A stretch of 64,000 bases of DNA from Pachysolen tannophilus NRRL Y-2460 (lineage: Eukaryota; Ascomycota; Pichiomycetes; Alaninales; Pachysolenaceae). Shown here in pieces: positions 50,196-59,203 of the stretch. The position numbers were made by a program, and so were the translations under genes. Numbering within the stretch: position 1 is the first letter of the stretch; the number at the start of each line of letters is the position of its first letter. The notes under the pieces were generated by a model that was not told where the DNA came from, did not search any database, and saw nothing but the letters and a program-made list of their open reading frames with translations. The stretch spans positions 218,978-282,977 of the forward strand of contig KV454015.1 of assembly GCA_001661245.1 (NCBI GenBank). Direction: 5' to 3'.

Positions 50196-51200
50196 TTAAT
50201 CCAATTGCCTGGTGGCTTTTACAGCAACAGGTATCATTCCGCCAGCGGCAATTGTGAATCTTGGATGTCCCAATACCAACAATAGTGATCTTGTAGTACC
50301 TGCATGACTTGTAACGTTAACGAAAACGTCTTGTTCAGTTTTTGTTTTAGCTAGATCCAGATCCCATTCTTTTTCAAATAAAAATTGTAAAAATTTGTTT
50401 AATCTAACACCTTGCTCCAATACACTTTCTCTCCAATTACTTTTATATAATACATCTTCTTCTTCAAAATTATCTTCAAATATAAAGCCATATTTAGCAA
50501 ATCTTTCTTCAATCACTCTACGAGGAGATCTTTTATCGCACAAATGCACTCCAATAGTTTCCCTAATATCTTCTTTAATTAATGGATGTGCCTTTATTGG
50601 GGATTCAGTTAATGCAATATCCAACCATGTGTTTACCAACGTTGACAGAGATCTAGTAAAAGGAGACGAATAAAATGCAGAAGGAATTGGTGCACCTTTA
50701 CTAATCTGTTCTTTCCATGCTCTATTATTTTCCTTTGCTTGGTTTATTCCCAACTCAGTTAAAAAAGGATCTGGTCCCCAAATAATTTCTCCATCACCTT
50801 CAATTTTAGACCAATGATCATCCCAATCTTTGGAACCATATTTAGTAACACCAAAATTATGATAACCTTGACCATGTCTTGCTAAAAATAATATTTTATA
50901 ACATTCATTCTCTTTAGCATTCAGATTCAATTCTGAAATTTTTAATTTTAAATCTGACCATGTTTTTGGAATTTTCCCAAAATCATTTTCAATATAATTA
51001 AATTCAAGTTCATCAACTAAAGAAGGATCCGACTGTTGGAAAAACCCTTGAACAACTTCAAACTTCCACGGCCTTATATACTTCCCATCCAGGTTTTTCT
51101 CTGATGAAAGATCCAATAAATGTTTTTTAAATTGCAGATCATTCAGTTCACCATCGTGGGCATCGATATAATCTACTGTAATCGGTTTAATTAAACTCAT
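50196..51200 (-). CDS. PMU1: Histidine-phosphatase superfamily protein Pmu1
   Basis: Cytosolic phosphoglycerate-mutase-like phosphatase; yeast Pmu1 has an uncertain physiological substrate. The ATG giving MSLIKPITVDYIDAHDGEL yields 334 residues; upstream in-frame codons have no ATG of merit. The catalytic RHG motif is in LFLARHGQGYHN (phospho-accepting His). The second His is in NVTSHAGTTRSLLL. YSSPFTRSLSTLV supplies the conserved Arg, and KEDIRETIGVHLCDKRSPR with its acid Glu is typical. The tail GGMIPVAVKATRQLD matches Pmu1. Only a 402-base spacer separates it from NTG on the same strand. Confidence 0.9.
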   Translation of the reverse strand: MSLIKPITVDYIDAHDGELNDLQFKKHLLDLSSEKNLDGKYIRPWKFEVVQGFFQQSDPSLVDELEFNYIENDFGKIPKTWSDLKLKISELNLNAKENECYKILFLARHGQGYHNFGVTKYGSKDWDDHWSKIEGDGEIIWGPDPFLTELGINQAKENNRAWKEQISKGAPIPSAFYSSPFTRSLSTLVNTWLDIALTESPIKAHPLIKEDIRETIGVHLCDKRSPRRVIEERFAKYGFIFEDNFEEEDVLYKSNWRESVLEQGVRLNKFLQFLFEKEWDLDLAKTKTEQDVFVNVTSHAGTTRSLLLVLGHPRFTIAAGGMIPVAVKATRQLD

Positions 51201-51602
51201 AATCACGCAAAAACGAAATAATTTTTTAATTTTTTGCTTTTTTTCTTTTGAGGAGGACGAAAATACAACAAGAACAATCAAATGATTTCACTTCAGTTTC
51301 CTCTTTTATCTACTTGAAATTGCACCAGAGATATATCTAATAATTGTTTAATACTCAATATTAATATATTACCATCACCAGTTGTTCCTGGTTATTTTTA
51401 TTAATAATTTTTTATATACAAAAAAGGACAAATAAAATTAATAAAATTTTTTTTTGAGTTTCCTTTTTGAGACAATTACCCTTTTTGGTAATTTCGTTGT
51501 TCACCAGCTAATAAAAGATGGAAAGAAACGACAACGACGACGACAACGGCGACGACAACGGCAACGACAACGGCAACGACCAAAAGATGTTTTCTTAAGA
51601 TT
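51201..51602. other. PMU1 upstream region with CGACAACG repeat
   Basis: 402 bases. Contains a short tandem repeat at 51528-51581 (next entry) immediately beyond the NTG stop, and A/T-rich sequence. No gene. Confidence 0.55.
51528..51581 (+). repeat. Degenerate CGACAACG(G/A) tandem repeat
   Basis: About nine 6-base units of ACGACA/ACGGCA type in 54 bases, ending 22 bases before the last base of the NTG gene. Higher GC than surroundings. Looks like simple replication slippage. Confidence 0.8.
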
Positions 51603-52736
51603 TTACAACTCTTCTATATCACCAATGTTCATTATTCCAGACAAGTCACCTCTTGTCTTTTTGGGGTTCTTATTTTCAGTAGAAATTTTTTTATTCAAAA
51701 GTTTCCTATCAACGTTTGGGCAAAGGTTACCAAATCTTGGTAAAGTACACAAATCACATCTTCTTCCTCTTGGAAGACAGATACTTTGACCAAATCCAAC
51801 TAAGATTGGGTTAAACTCTGTCCATAAGTCGCGAGGAAGCCATTTTTCTAATTCTAATCTAGTTGTTTCCGGGGTTGGATTTTTCAATTTAGGTACCCAT
51901 CCCCACATATTTGCCAATCTAAATACATGAACATCTACACCTATCCCTGTGGTGATATTCCATGCGGATTGTAATAACAAGTACCCCATCTTTGGCCCCA
52001 CACCTGGGAAAGCCATTATTTCTTGTATTGTCTTTGGTATCTCGTCCAGATATTTTTCATGTAAAATTTCTGTTGTTTGTTTAATATATTTTGCCTTTCT
52101 TGTATGGAAACCAACTTTAAAAATAAGTTTATCTAATTCTATTTCTGATATTTCTCTAATAGCTTCTATACATAAACCTTTTTCAAAACCTTTTGCAAGA
52201 AAAGTTTGATGAAGAAGATTCATTACTTCATAATTAATTTCATCTTTAGTTTGAGATGATAACATCAAAGAAACTAATAATTGATACCTGAAAACTGGAC
52301 CTTCTTTTAAAGAAGATATTTTAGTTGGTATAGAAGCACAACCCATTGTATCAACTGGTGCAATTATCTTTGATCTCATAAATTTCACTTGATCATAAAT
52401 TTGTTGGAAATTTTTAGGTGGAGGAAGAGAAGGAACAGATGTAATAGATTCATCATCTATATTCTCTTCAATTTTAATATTTTCATGTTTTATTGTTTTT
52501 CTTTTTTTCTTTAATGGTACAATATCATTAGAAAGATTAATTTCAGTTTCTAATGGTTCTTTCTTAATATCAATATCGGACTCATTTTTTATCTTTATAT
52601 TTGAACATGCATCTGATTCAGATAAATTCTTGGTATTATTATTTTTATTAATAAAATATTTACTTTTCCCAGGTTTTTCATCTTCTGTTAGAATTGATCT
52701 AGCAACTAATCTTGATGATCTTCGAAATTCTTTCAT
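51603..52736 (-). CDS. NTG1: Endonuclease III-like DNA glycosylase/AP lyase (Ntg1/Ntg2)
   Basis: Base-excision-repair glycosylase for oxidised pyrimidines, in nucleus and/or mitochondria. 377 residues. Basic N-terminus MKEFRRSSRLVARSIL, then an acidic linker. The HhH-GPD core has LLVSLMLSSQTKDE, the hairpin AFPGVGPKMGYLLLQ with catalytic Lys, and GIGVDVHVFRLANMWGW with catalytic Asp. The C-terminal Cys set CLPRGRRCDLCTLPRFGNLC (C-x6-C-x2-C-x8-C) is like the [4Fe-4S] loop of endonuclease III, with a longer last spacing than the usual five. S. cerevisiae Ntg1 lacks the cluster and Ntg2 keeps it, so by this feature the protein is Ntg2-like. The symbol reflects the family only. Confidence 0.92.
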   Translation of the reverse strand: MKEFRRSSRLVARSILTEDEKPGKSKYFINKNNNTKNLSESDACSNIKIKNESDIDIKKEPLETEINLSNDIVPLKKKRKTIKHENIKIEENIDDESITSVPSLPPPKNFQQIYDQVKFMRSKIIAPVDTMGCASIPTKISSLKEGPVFRYQLLVSLMLSSQTKDEINYEVMNLLHQTFLAKGFEKGLCIEAIREISEIELDKLIFKVGFHTRKAKYIKQTTEILHEKYLDEIPKTIQEIMAFPGVGPKMGYLLLQSAWNITTGIGVDVHVFRLANMWGWVPKLKNPTPETTRLELEKWLPRDLWTEFNPILVGFGQSICLPRGRRCDLCTLPRFGNLCPNVDRKLLNKKISTENKNPKKTRGDLSGIMNIGDIEEL

Positions 52737-55037
52737 TTACGGTTTCTGCAAGAGACCCGTTAAAGTTAAGATAAAAATGAATTAACAGTATTTAAAAAAA
52801 GATAACTAATTACAAAAAATTCATTTTTTTTTTTGATTTTTTTACCTCAAAAAGAAAAAGATCTTGAAAAATTTTTTTTTGTCTATTCACTTATCAATTA
52901 ACAGATATAATTTAAGATAAACGGTAAGCACATGAGAAATAAGAATACAATATACAAGTACTCACGTACTGACGTACTGATGTATTCTTAAAGATTGATC
53001 TTAAAGCAGAAAGCTATAAAAAAAAAAAAACAGAACCATTAATAGATAAGACCAAATATATTGATTGTATGATATAGTTTAGGAACCAGACATATTCTAT
53101 TCGATGTGTTTAATGTGCATATTAAAAGGCTTTATTGTAAAAAAAAATCTTTTGGTTCGATTTTTGTAGGCCGTAGGCCGTACGATAAGAAGGGAAAGCT
53201 TAGAATAATTCCACAAGATACTTAGGCGGCTGGGCGGCTGGGCGGCTGGAAATGTGGGTTGCAAAGCAGTAAAGTACCAATGGAAGAGTGAAGATGAATA
53301 ACTAAAAGATATTTTTAGAGAAATTGGGCTACATGAAACTAGTGAACCAACTAACCAGTGCGGGAACCAACCTGTTCTGTTGGCCAGCCGGATAGAAAGC
53401 TATTGAACCAGATATAAATCAGATTATTAATATAAAATTCCAGTAAGTAGGTATCGTTTCACCGTTGAAACTTTCAATCTATGCAGCAGCATGATTACGG
53501 GTCACGTTATTATGTTTTTATGGTCAGGGGAAACAGAAATGGTTAAAATTTCCTTTTTCGTGTTGATTCGCAGTGACCTTTTATGCTGGAAGTTTCAGAA
53601 ATTATGCAAGAGCAAAAAGGGCAAGAACTTAAAAAAAAGTAACAAAGAGCAGCAGCCCATAGTTAAATTCTTCTTTTTTTTTTTTTTTTTTTTTTTTTTT
53701 TGGAAAAAGGCAGGCAGGAAAAGGTTTATTAAGCTTTAAGTTCCATGCCCTTTCCTTTTTTTTTTTGAGTTCTTGCCTTTCTTTGTGTCCCATCTCCTCT
53801 CAGTTGTCTCATGCATGTATGGTACTTTTAAAAGGGCTTTTGATTCGGCATTCATTACTAAGGGACAGCAAATAACGTTGCTCCGTGCTACTGAATGGCC
53901 TCAACTTAACTATTTTTTTAATTGTATTTGCTGTCTTGATCGAATAACAGAAACGGCGGTATTCATACTGGCAAAACAAATCAATGCCTTGTAAGTTTTA
54001 AATCTTTTTTTCTTTTTAAACTTTTCTTGTAATGTCTCCTGCCTGCTACCACCGTACAGTCAATAGGAAATCATGAAATCAACAAACTACTCGTGAATTT
54101 TCGTGATTTATGTGTTCTTTTTTTTTCTCCCCTATTCCGCCAGTCACAAGACGATATTTTATGCACAAAATATTTATATTGTTAAACCTCTGACTGACTG
54201 AGTCATTGAATTTAATTCAAAAAATGAATGATGTGATGCTTTTTATTGTGGTGGTGGTGGTGGTGGAAGAGTTGAATGAATTATGACAGGTAAGGTTTGG
54301 GCATCGCAGAACTCCGTCTAAGCTTTGAAAAACAATCATATTAATTTTAGGCGTCTATTAGCGAAAGGAAAAAAAAAAGTTTAGAATGAAACAGTAGATC
54401 AATGCATCTTAGATAAATTTTTATAGATAGATAGATAGATAGATTAATAATAGATTAAGAGATTAAGAAAATTGATAGATAAAATCAAAAAAGATAAAAT
54501 ACCTATGTCACAGTCACACACAGACTTAGTAAGGGCAAATTTAAAATAAAGTATAATCATTATGGCCTTAGTGGAAAAAAAAGAAACGTTGATAAGGTTT
54601 TGCTCATTGGGGACAAAAGAAGAAGAAAAAAAGAAAAAAAAAAAAAAAAAAATTTTTTTTTCTTAAAATTTCCTTTTTTGCATACATTTTTTAGGTAGAA
54701 GCCACTGCGTGGAAACAGTTAGCGGACATTATTATGTTAAAGCTGAGTTAACTGGGCATTAAAGAATTGATTGCATCGACAGACATGCATTTTATTTTCC
54801 ATAGATAAGAATGGCCAAAAATTTTTTTTTTCTCTCCATTCTACTATCCTCCACATTTCTTTTTCTTTTTGTCTTTCTTTCCTTTTTGCTTGGGTGATTT
54901 CTTTTTTTCTTTTTTTTTTTCAAAGTTATATAAATACTTCCCATGTTATCACATGTATTTGTTAAATTAAAATTTTGTTTTTTTTTCTTTCTCATTCTCT
55001 CTTATTTGTTAGTAAGGAAAGGTAATTAGAATTCAAT
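52737..55037. other. Long PTR2 upstream region (2.3 kb), no gene seen
   Basis: Largest gene-free stretch in the window. Contains a threefold GGCGGCTG repeat at about 53224-53250, a long poly-T at about 53670-53701, a (GGT)n run at about 54249-54266, a (TAGA)n/GATA run at about 54422-54443 and several A/T tracts. GATA-rich sequence and CGGC motifs fit nitrogen and amino-acid control of a peptide transporter, but this is inference. Short frames at 53491-53739, 53773-53994 and 54771-54965 were read and show no family I know. Confidence 0.6.
53224..53250 (+). repeat. Three tandem GGCGGCTG units
   Basis: AGGCGGCTGGGCGGCTGGGC followed by GGCTGG, in AT-rich sequence about 1.8 kb upstream of PTR2 and 490 bases upstream of NTG. 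The core is close to the Ume6 site (GGCGGCTA) and to CGGC cores of Stp1-type factors. Confidence 0.7.
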
Positions 55038-56966
55038 ATGGAAAAATTGAAGAGTATTTGGCCATTGGATTTAAAGAAAGAACTGGTAGAAGATACCGTC
55101 AGAATTGATGATCTTGATGTTGAAACCAATAGTGAGACGAGGTCAGGAGATGTTGTATATCTTGGTAAGAAAAGAGAAAAATATGTTGATGAATGGAACC
55201 CTGATGGTTTAAGAGAACCAACAGAAGAAGAAAAAACAACTTTAAGAAGAACTATTGGACATGCACCTTATGCTTGTTATTTGATTTGTTTAATTGAATT
55301 TGCAGAAAGAGGTTCTTATTATGGTGTTACTGGATGTCTTACTAATTTCATTCAAAGACCTTTACCTGCAGGAGGTAATGGTGCTGGTGCTCCACTGAGT
55401 GGAACTCAGGATAATGCTGGTGCTTTAGGTCTTGGTTTGGAAACTGCTAGTGCCTTGACTTTATTATTGACATTTCTTGCTTATTGTGTTCCATTATACG
55501 GTGGGTTTATTGCTGATACCAAAATTGGTAAGATGAAGGCTATTTGGATTGGTGTTGCTGCTGGTGCTCTTGCACATATCATATTGATTATTGCTTCGAT
55601 TCCAAGTGTTATTGCTCAAGGTCATGCTATTGTTCCAACAGCAATTTCAATTATTGTCTTGGCTTTTGGTACTGGATTTATTAAACCAAACTTGTTACCA
55701 TTGCTTATGGATCAATATCCAGAACAAACAGATGTTGTTAAAGTTTTACCAACTGGTGAATCTATTATTATTGATCGTCAAGCAACTTTGGAAAGAATGA
55801 CTTTGGTTTTCTATTGGGCCATCAATATTGGTGCTTTCTTACAATTAGCTACATCATACTGTGAAAAGAGAATTGGTTTTTGGTTGGCTTACTTGGTACC
55901 AGGTATCTTGTATATGTTGATGCCATTTGTATTGATTTGGTTAAACAAAAGAATGGTTAGAGAACAACCAAAGGGAAGTGTATTGGAAAACAGTTGGAGA
56001 GTTTTCAATGTTACCTTTTTCAGAGGTAATGCTATTAAAAGATGGAGAAATGGTACTTTATGGGATTATGCTTTACCTTCTAAGATGTTAGAAAGAGGTG
56101 AAACTTTTTATAAGAAAAATCTTCCAATTTTATGGACTGATCAATTTGTTCTTGATGTTAAACAAACTTTAAATTCTTGTAAGATTTTCATTTATTTCAT
56201 TATTTTCAACATTAATGATGGTGGTATTGGTTCTATTGAAACTTCTCAAGCAGGTGCAATGACAACAAATGGTGTTCCAAATGATTTATTCAACAATTTC
56301 AACCCATTGACTATTATTGTCTTAATTCCAATCTTGGATTATTGTATATATCCATTATTTAGAAGATATGGTATTGTTTTCAAACCAGTTTACAGAATTA
56401 CTTTTGGTTTCATATTAGCTGCCGCTTCTCAAGTTGCAGGTGCCGTTATTCAATACAGAGTTTATCAGACCTCACCATGTGGTTATGATGCAACAGGTGG
56501 TTCATCAGGTGATGGTGTTTGTGATATCGGTGACGGTGTTTCTCCAATCAGTGCATGGCAAGATGTTTCATTATACATTTTATCTGCTGCAGGTGAATGT
56601 TTTGCCAACACTACTGCTTACGAATTGGCTTATACTAGATCTCCAAAGAGTATGAAAGGTTTGGTTATGGCTTTGTTTTTGTTTACTTCTGCTATTTCTG
56701 CTGCTATCTCAGAAGCTTGTACAGCAAGTTTAGTTGATCCTTACTTGATTTGGCCATTTGCAGCTTGTGCTATTGCAGGTTTTGTTTCAGCTGGAGCTTT
56801 CTTAATTCAATTCTGGAATTTGGACAAAGAAATGGAAAAGGAAAAAATTATTAGAGAAGATATGTTAAGAAATGAAGATAATGTTTTACATGCTATTCAA
56901 ACACTGGCTTCAAATGTTTCTCTTAATTTAGAAAAATCCGTTTCTCTTAGGTCTGTTAGTAAATAA
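55038..56966 (+). CDS. PTR2: Di/tripeptide proton symporter Ptr2
   Basis: Plasma-membrane POT/PTR-family transporter for di- and tripeptides. 642 residues, about 12 transmembrane helices. Hallmarks: LICLIEFAERGSYYGVTGCL (ExxER-type motif of TM1), GTQDNAGALGLGLETASALT, YGGFIADTKIGKMKAIWIG (the PTR2 signature), AFGTGFIKPNLLPLLMDQYP and VFYWAINIGAFLQLATSYCE (FYxxINxG motif). The N-terminus is acidic and hydrophilic with Lys residues that may serve as ubiquitin sites, as in yeast Ptr2. A large cytoplasmic loop lies between TM6 and TM7. Codon bias is high and few CTG codons are used. Preceded by a 2.3 kb gene-free region that suits complex nutrient control. Confidence 0.97.
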   Translation: MEKLKSIWPLDLKKELVEDTVRIDDLDVETNSETRSGDVVYLGKKREKYVDEWNPDGLREPTEEEKTTLRRTIGHAPYACYLICLIEFAERGSYYGVTGCLTNFIQRPLPAGGNGAGAPLSGTQDNAGALGLGLETASALTLLLTFLAYCVPLYGGFIADTKIGKMKAIWIGVAAGALAHIILIIASIPSVIAQGHAIVPTAISIIVLAFGTGFIKPNLLPLLMDQYPEQTDVVKVLPTGESIIIDRQATLERMTLVFYWAINIGAFLQLATSYCEKRIGFWLAYLVPGILYMLMPFVLIWLNKRMVREQPKGSVLENSWRVFNVTFFRGNAIKRWRNGTLWDYALPSKMLERGETFYKKNLPILWTDQFVLDVKQTLNSCKIFIYFIIFNINDGGIGSIETSQAGAMTTNGVPNDLFNNFNPLTIIVLIPILDYCIYPLFRRYGIVFKPVYRITFGFILAAASQVAGAVIQYRVYQTSPCGYDATGGSSGDGVCDIGDGVSPISAWQDVSLYILSAAGECFANTTAYELAYTRSPKSMKGLVMALFLFTSAISAAISEACTASLVDPYLIWPFAACAIAGFVSAGAFLIQFWNLDKEMEKEKIIREDMLRNEDNVLHAIQTLASNVSLNLEKSVSLRSVSK

Positions 56967-57355
56967 TTGTGAAAACATAACTAACACTGGAGTTTTTAAG
57001 CTTTGAACTTTTATTTATTATTATTTTGTTGTTGTTGTTTCCTGTTTTATTATTCTTTTCGTGTATTGTTTTGTGACATTGGATTTATTGGATGTATATT
57101 ATCACTAGTCTTTTGTTTTTTTTTTTTTATTTTTATTATTTACTTCATTGTTTTTCCCTCCTTTTTTATAGTTTTTAGTACAATTTTGCACCATTTTATA
57201 TAATTAGCGTTTAATAGTAGACTCAAGTAAAAAAATCTGAAAACACCTTAATTGAAACCTTAGATGTGTTGATCTAGACTTGATCAAATACTACTACTAA
57301 GTTAAAAATTCAAAAGGATCGGACAAAAAGGATTGAAATTCACGCACGCGGTGCG

Positions 57356-57387
<32 letters not shown>

Positions 57388-57614
57388 GGCTTTTTTTTTC
57401 TATTGTTTAAACAAAAGAAAAGAAAAAAAAGGAAAAAAAGGAAAAAAAAAAATTTCATAAATAAATAACGGTTATTTTTCTTTTCTTTTTTTTTATTTCT
57501 TTTTTATATGAATGAATGAATTACTATAAAAGAAAATTTTAATTCTACCTATTTATATATATATATTTATCTGGTTATAGGTGTGAGTAAAGAGGTTTGA
57601 AGATAGAGAATAAT
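56967..57614. other. PTR2 3' flank and promoter of the 57615 gene
   Basis: 648 bases, T-rich with a long poly-T at about 57359-57388 and A-rich tracts. GCACGCGGTGCGG just before the poly-T is a small GC patch. The frame at 57003-57203 is T-rich and judged spurious. Confidence 0.55.
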
Positions 57615-58511
57615 ATGGAATTAATTGAAAATGGGTCCACTTCTTTAGTGGTGGAAGTTTCAGCAGCTAAGAGTAATTTGAAAAATGAGTCAGATGACCA
57701 ACAAAATCAGCAAAATATTGAAAAATTTATATATTCATTAAATTTTGATAACAAGAAGGCCATTTATACTGAGTACTTGAATTTTTTAAATACTGAATCT
57801 AATTCGAAAAGGCAATGTGTACAATCGAAAAGTGAAATTACAATAATAGGAGATTCTATTACAGTTTTCATTGAAATTTTCAATGATTATATAGATAAGT
57901 TTTCATCCACAACAATACCTTGTTCATGTTTACTTGAGGCTATTTTTATTAATAGAAAGTTACAATCTCTTAGAAGAAAACAGGTTGATCTCTGTGAGAT
58001 CCAAGACGTTTTCAATTTGGCTATTGAAGTTTTAGAAAAATTCACACCGTTATTAAAATATAGAGCTTTAGATACTTTCTTAATACCCGGTATCGTGACT
58101 GCATGTGAAAGTATCAATAACAAAGTTGGCCTACTAGCTGCTAGCAATTCGAACTCGAACTCGAACTCGAACACAAAAGATTCAGAATCGCTACTACGTA
58201 CATTGGACACATTGAACAGGGAAACACTCAACACTTGTTTATCAAACTCTTTGGCATTTCAGTATTTCTGTGGAAAACTCAACTATAAAAATAGTTTATG
58301 CAATAATAGCATAGTTAATAATAGCATAGTCAATAATAGCATCGGTAGTATTGTACCAGCCAACGGTGTAGGGTGTTTGTGTTTTGCCGGTGCAGATGGT
58401 GCAGATGGTGCAAGGTGTTTCGAGAAATTTTTGATAAATTCCGGAGAATTTATAAAATTTTTAAAACATAGAAAATGGGAACGTAAAATTAATGAACGGA
58501 GAATTTTTTAA
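57615..58511 (+). CDS. Hypothetical protein, 298 residues
   Basis: Not recognised. Starts MELIENGSTSLVVEVSAAKS. An all-helical body follows at about 45-170 with ITVFIEIFNDYIDKFSSTTI, CEIQDVFNLAIEVLEKFTPL and LDTFLIPGIVTACESIN; the last resembles helices from regulatory domains of fungal Zn2Cys6 factors, but no Cys6 finger is present. Low-complexity repeats follow: (Ser-Asn)n from TCGAACTCGAAC, and three NNSIV units from an AATAATAGCATAGTT 15-base tandem repeat. The C-terminus is basic (FLKHRKWERKINERR). The upstream in-frame TTG is not used as start. Sequence character says a real gene with fast-evolving inserts; function unknown. Confidence 0.7.
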   Translation: MELIENGSTSLVVEVSAAKSNLKNESDDQQNQQNIEKFIYSLNFDNKKAIYTEYLNFLNTESNSKRQCVQSKSEITIIGDSITVFIEIFNDYIDKFSSTTIPCSCLLEAIFINRKLQSLRRKQVDLCEIQDVFNLAIEVLEKFTPLLKYRALDTFLIPGIVTACESINNKVGLLAASNSNSNSNSNTKDSESLLRTLDTLNRETLNTCLSNSLAFQYFCGKLNYKNSLCNNSIVNNSIVNNSIGSIVPANGVGCLCFAGADGADGARCFEKFLINSGEFIKFLKHRKWERKINERRIF

Positions 58512-59203
58512 ACTACCTTTTTTATTATAAAACCACCAGATGTGATAGATGTGATGTAACTTCAAAATTTTTTTGCGTTTTTTTTTTTGTTTAATTTGTA
58601 TCTTAGTTTATTCCACCTTTTTCTTCTCCTACTAGGAGATAAAATTTACACAATATATACAAACTTTAATACCAAATATAGAAAACAAACGCACACGCAG
58701 CACACGCAGCACACGCACACGCAGATCTTATCACTTCTCCGACTTTTTCAATATTTTAAGTCTTATTTGTATTCGCTTGCCACGTGCACGCATTAAGGCA
58801 CATTTCTATTTTCATTTTAAGGTGATATTAATCTAATCACAAGTGTTATTTCTTAATTCGTATAGATGAGTATGACTCCACGTGTAATAGTCTAAATAGT
58901 CTTGAGTCAAAAAAAAAAAAAAAGAAAAAGAAATCTTGTTCTCGTGGATGGTTTGTAATAAATAATATATAAAAAGTTTTATCTTCTTTTCTTTCATCTT
59001 TCATTTAAAATAGTAATACAAGAATAAGTAATTTTTTTTTAGTTTTCTTTTTTTTTGTTCTTTTGAAAAGAGCATAAAAACAAAAGCGGCGGCGGCGGTA
59101 ATAGCAGCAGTAGTAGCGGCAGTATCAGCAGTGGAACCGGAAGCCTAGTAGATTGATAGAGAATTTTTATTAAGAGAAGGGAAACATCAGTAGTAGTAAC
59201 AAT
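58512..59203. promoter_or_regulatory. Upstream region of the bHLH gene with two CACGTG E-boxes
   Basis: 692 bases. CACGTG at 58781-58786 and 58879-58884, 92 bases between. A CACACGCAG repeat lies at about 58690-58722. The leader near 59085-59140 is a (GGC)n/(AGC)n-rich low-complexity stretch. The downstream bHLH protein is of the type that binds CACGTG, so autoregulation is possible. Confidence 0.5.

Noticed and set aside
53773-53994. 73-codon plus-strand frame ending near GTAAGT, as if a first exon
   Set aside because: No matching second exon or recognisable family; left as possible noncoding sequence.
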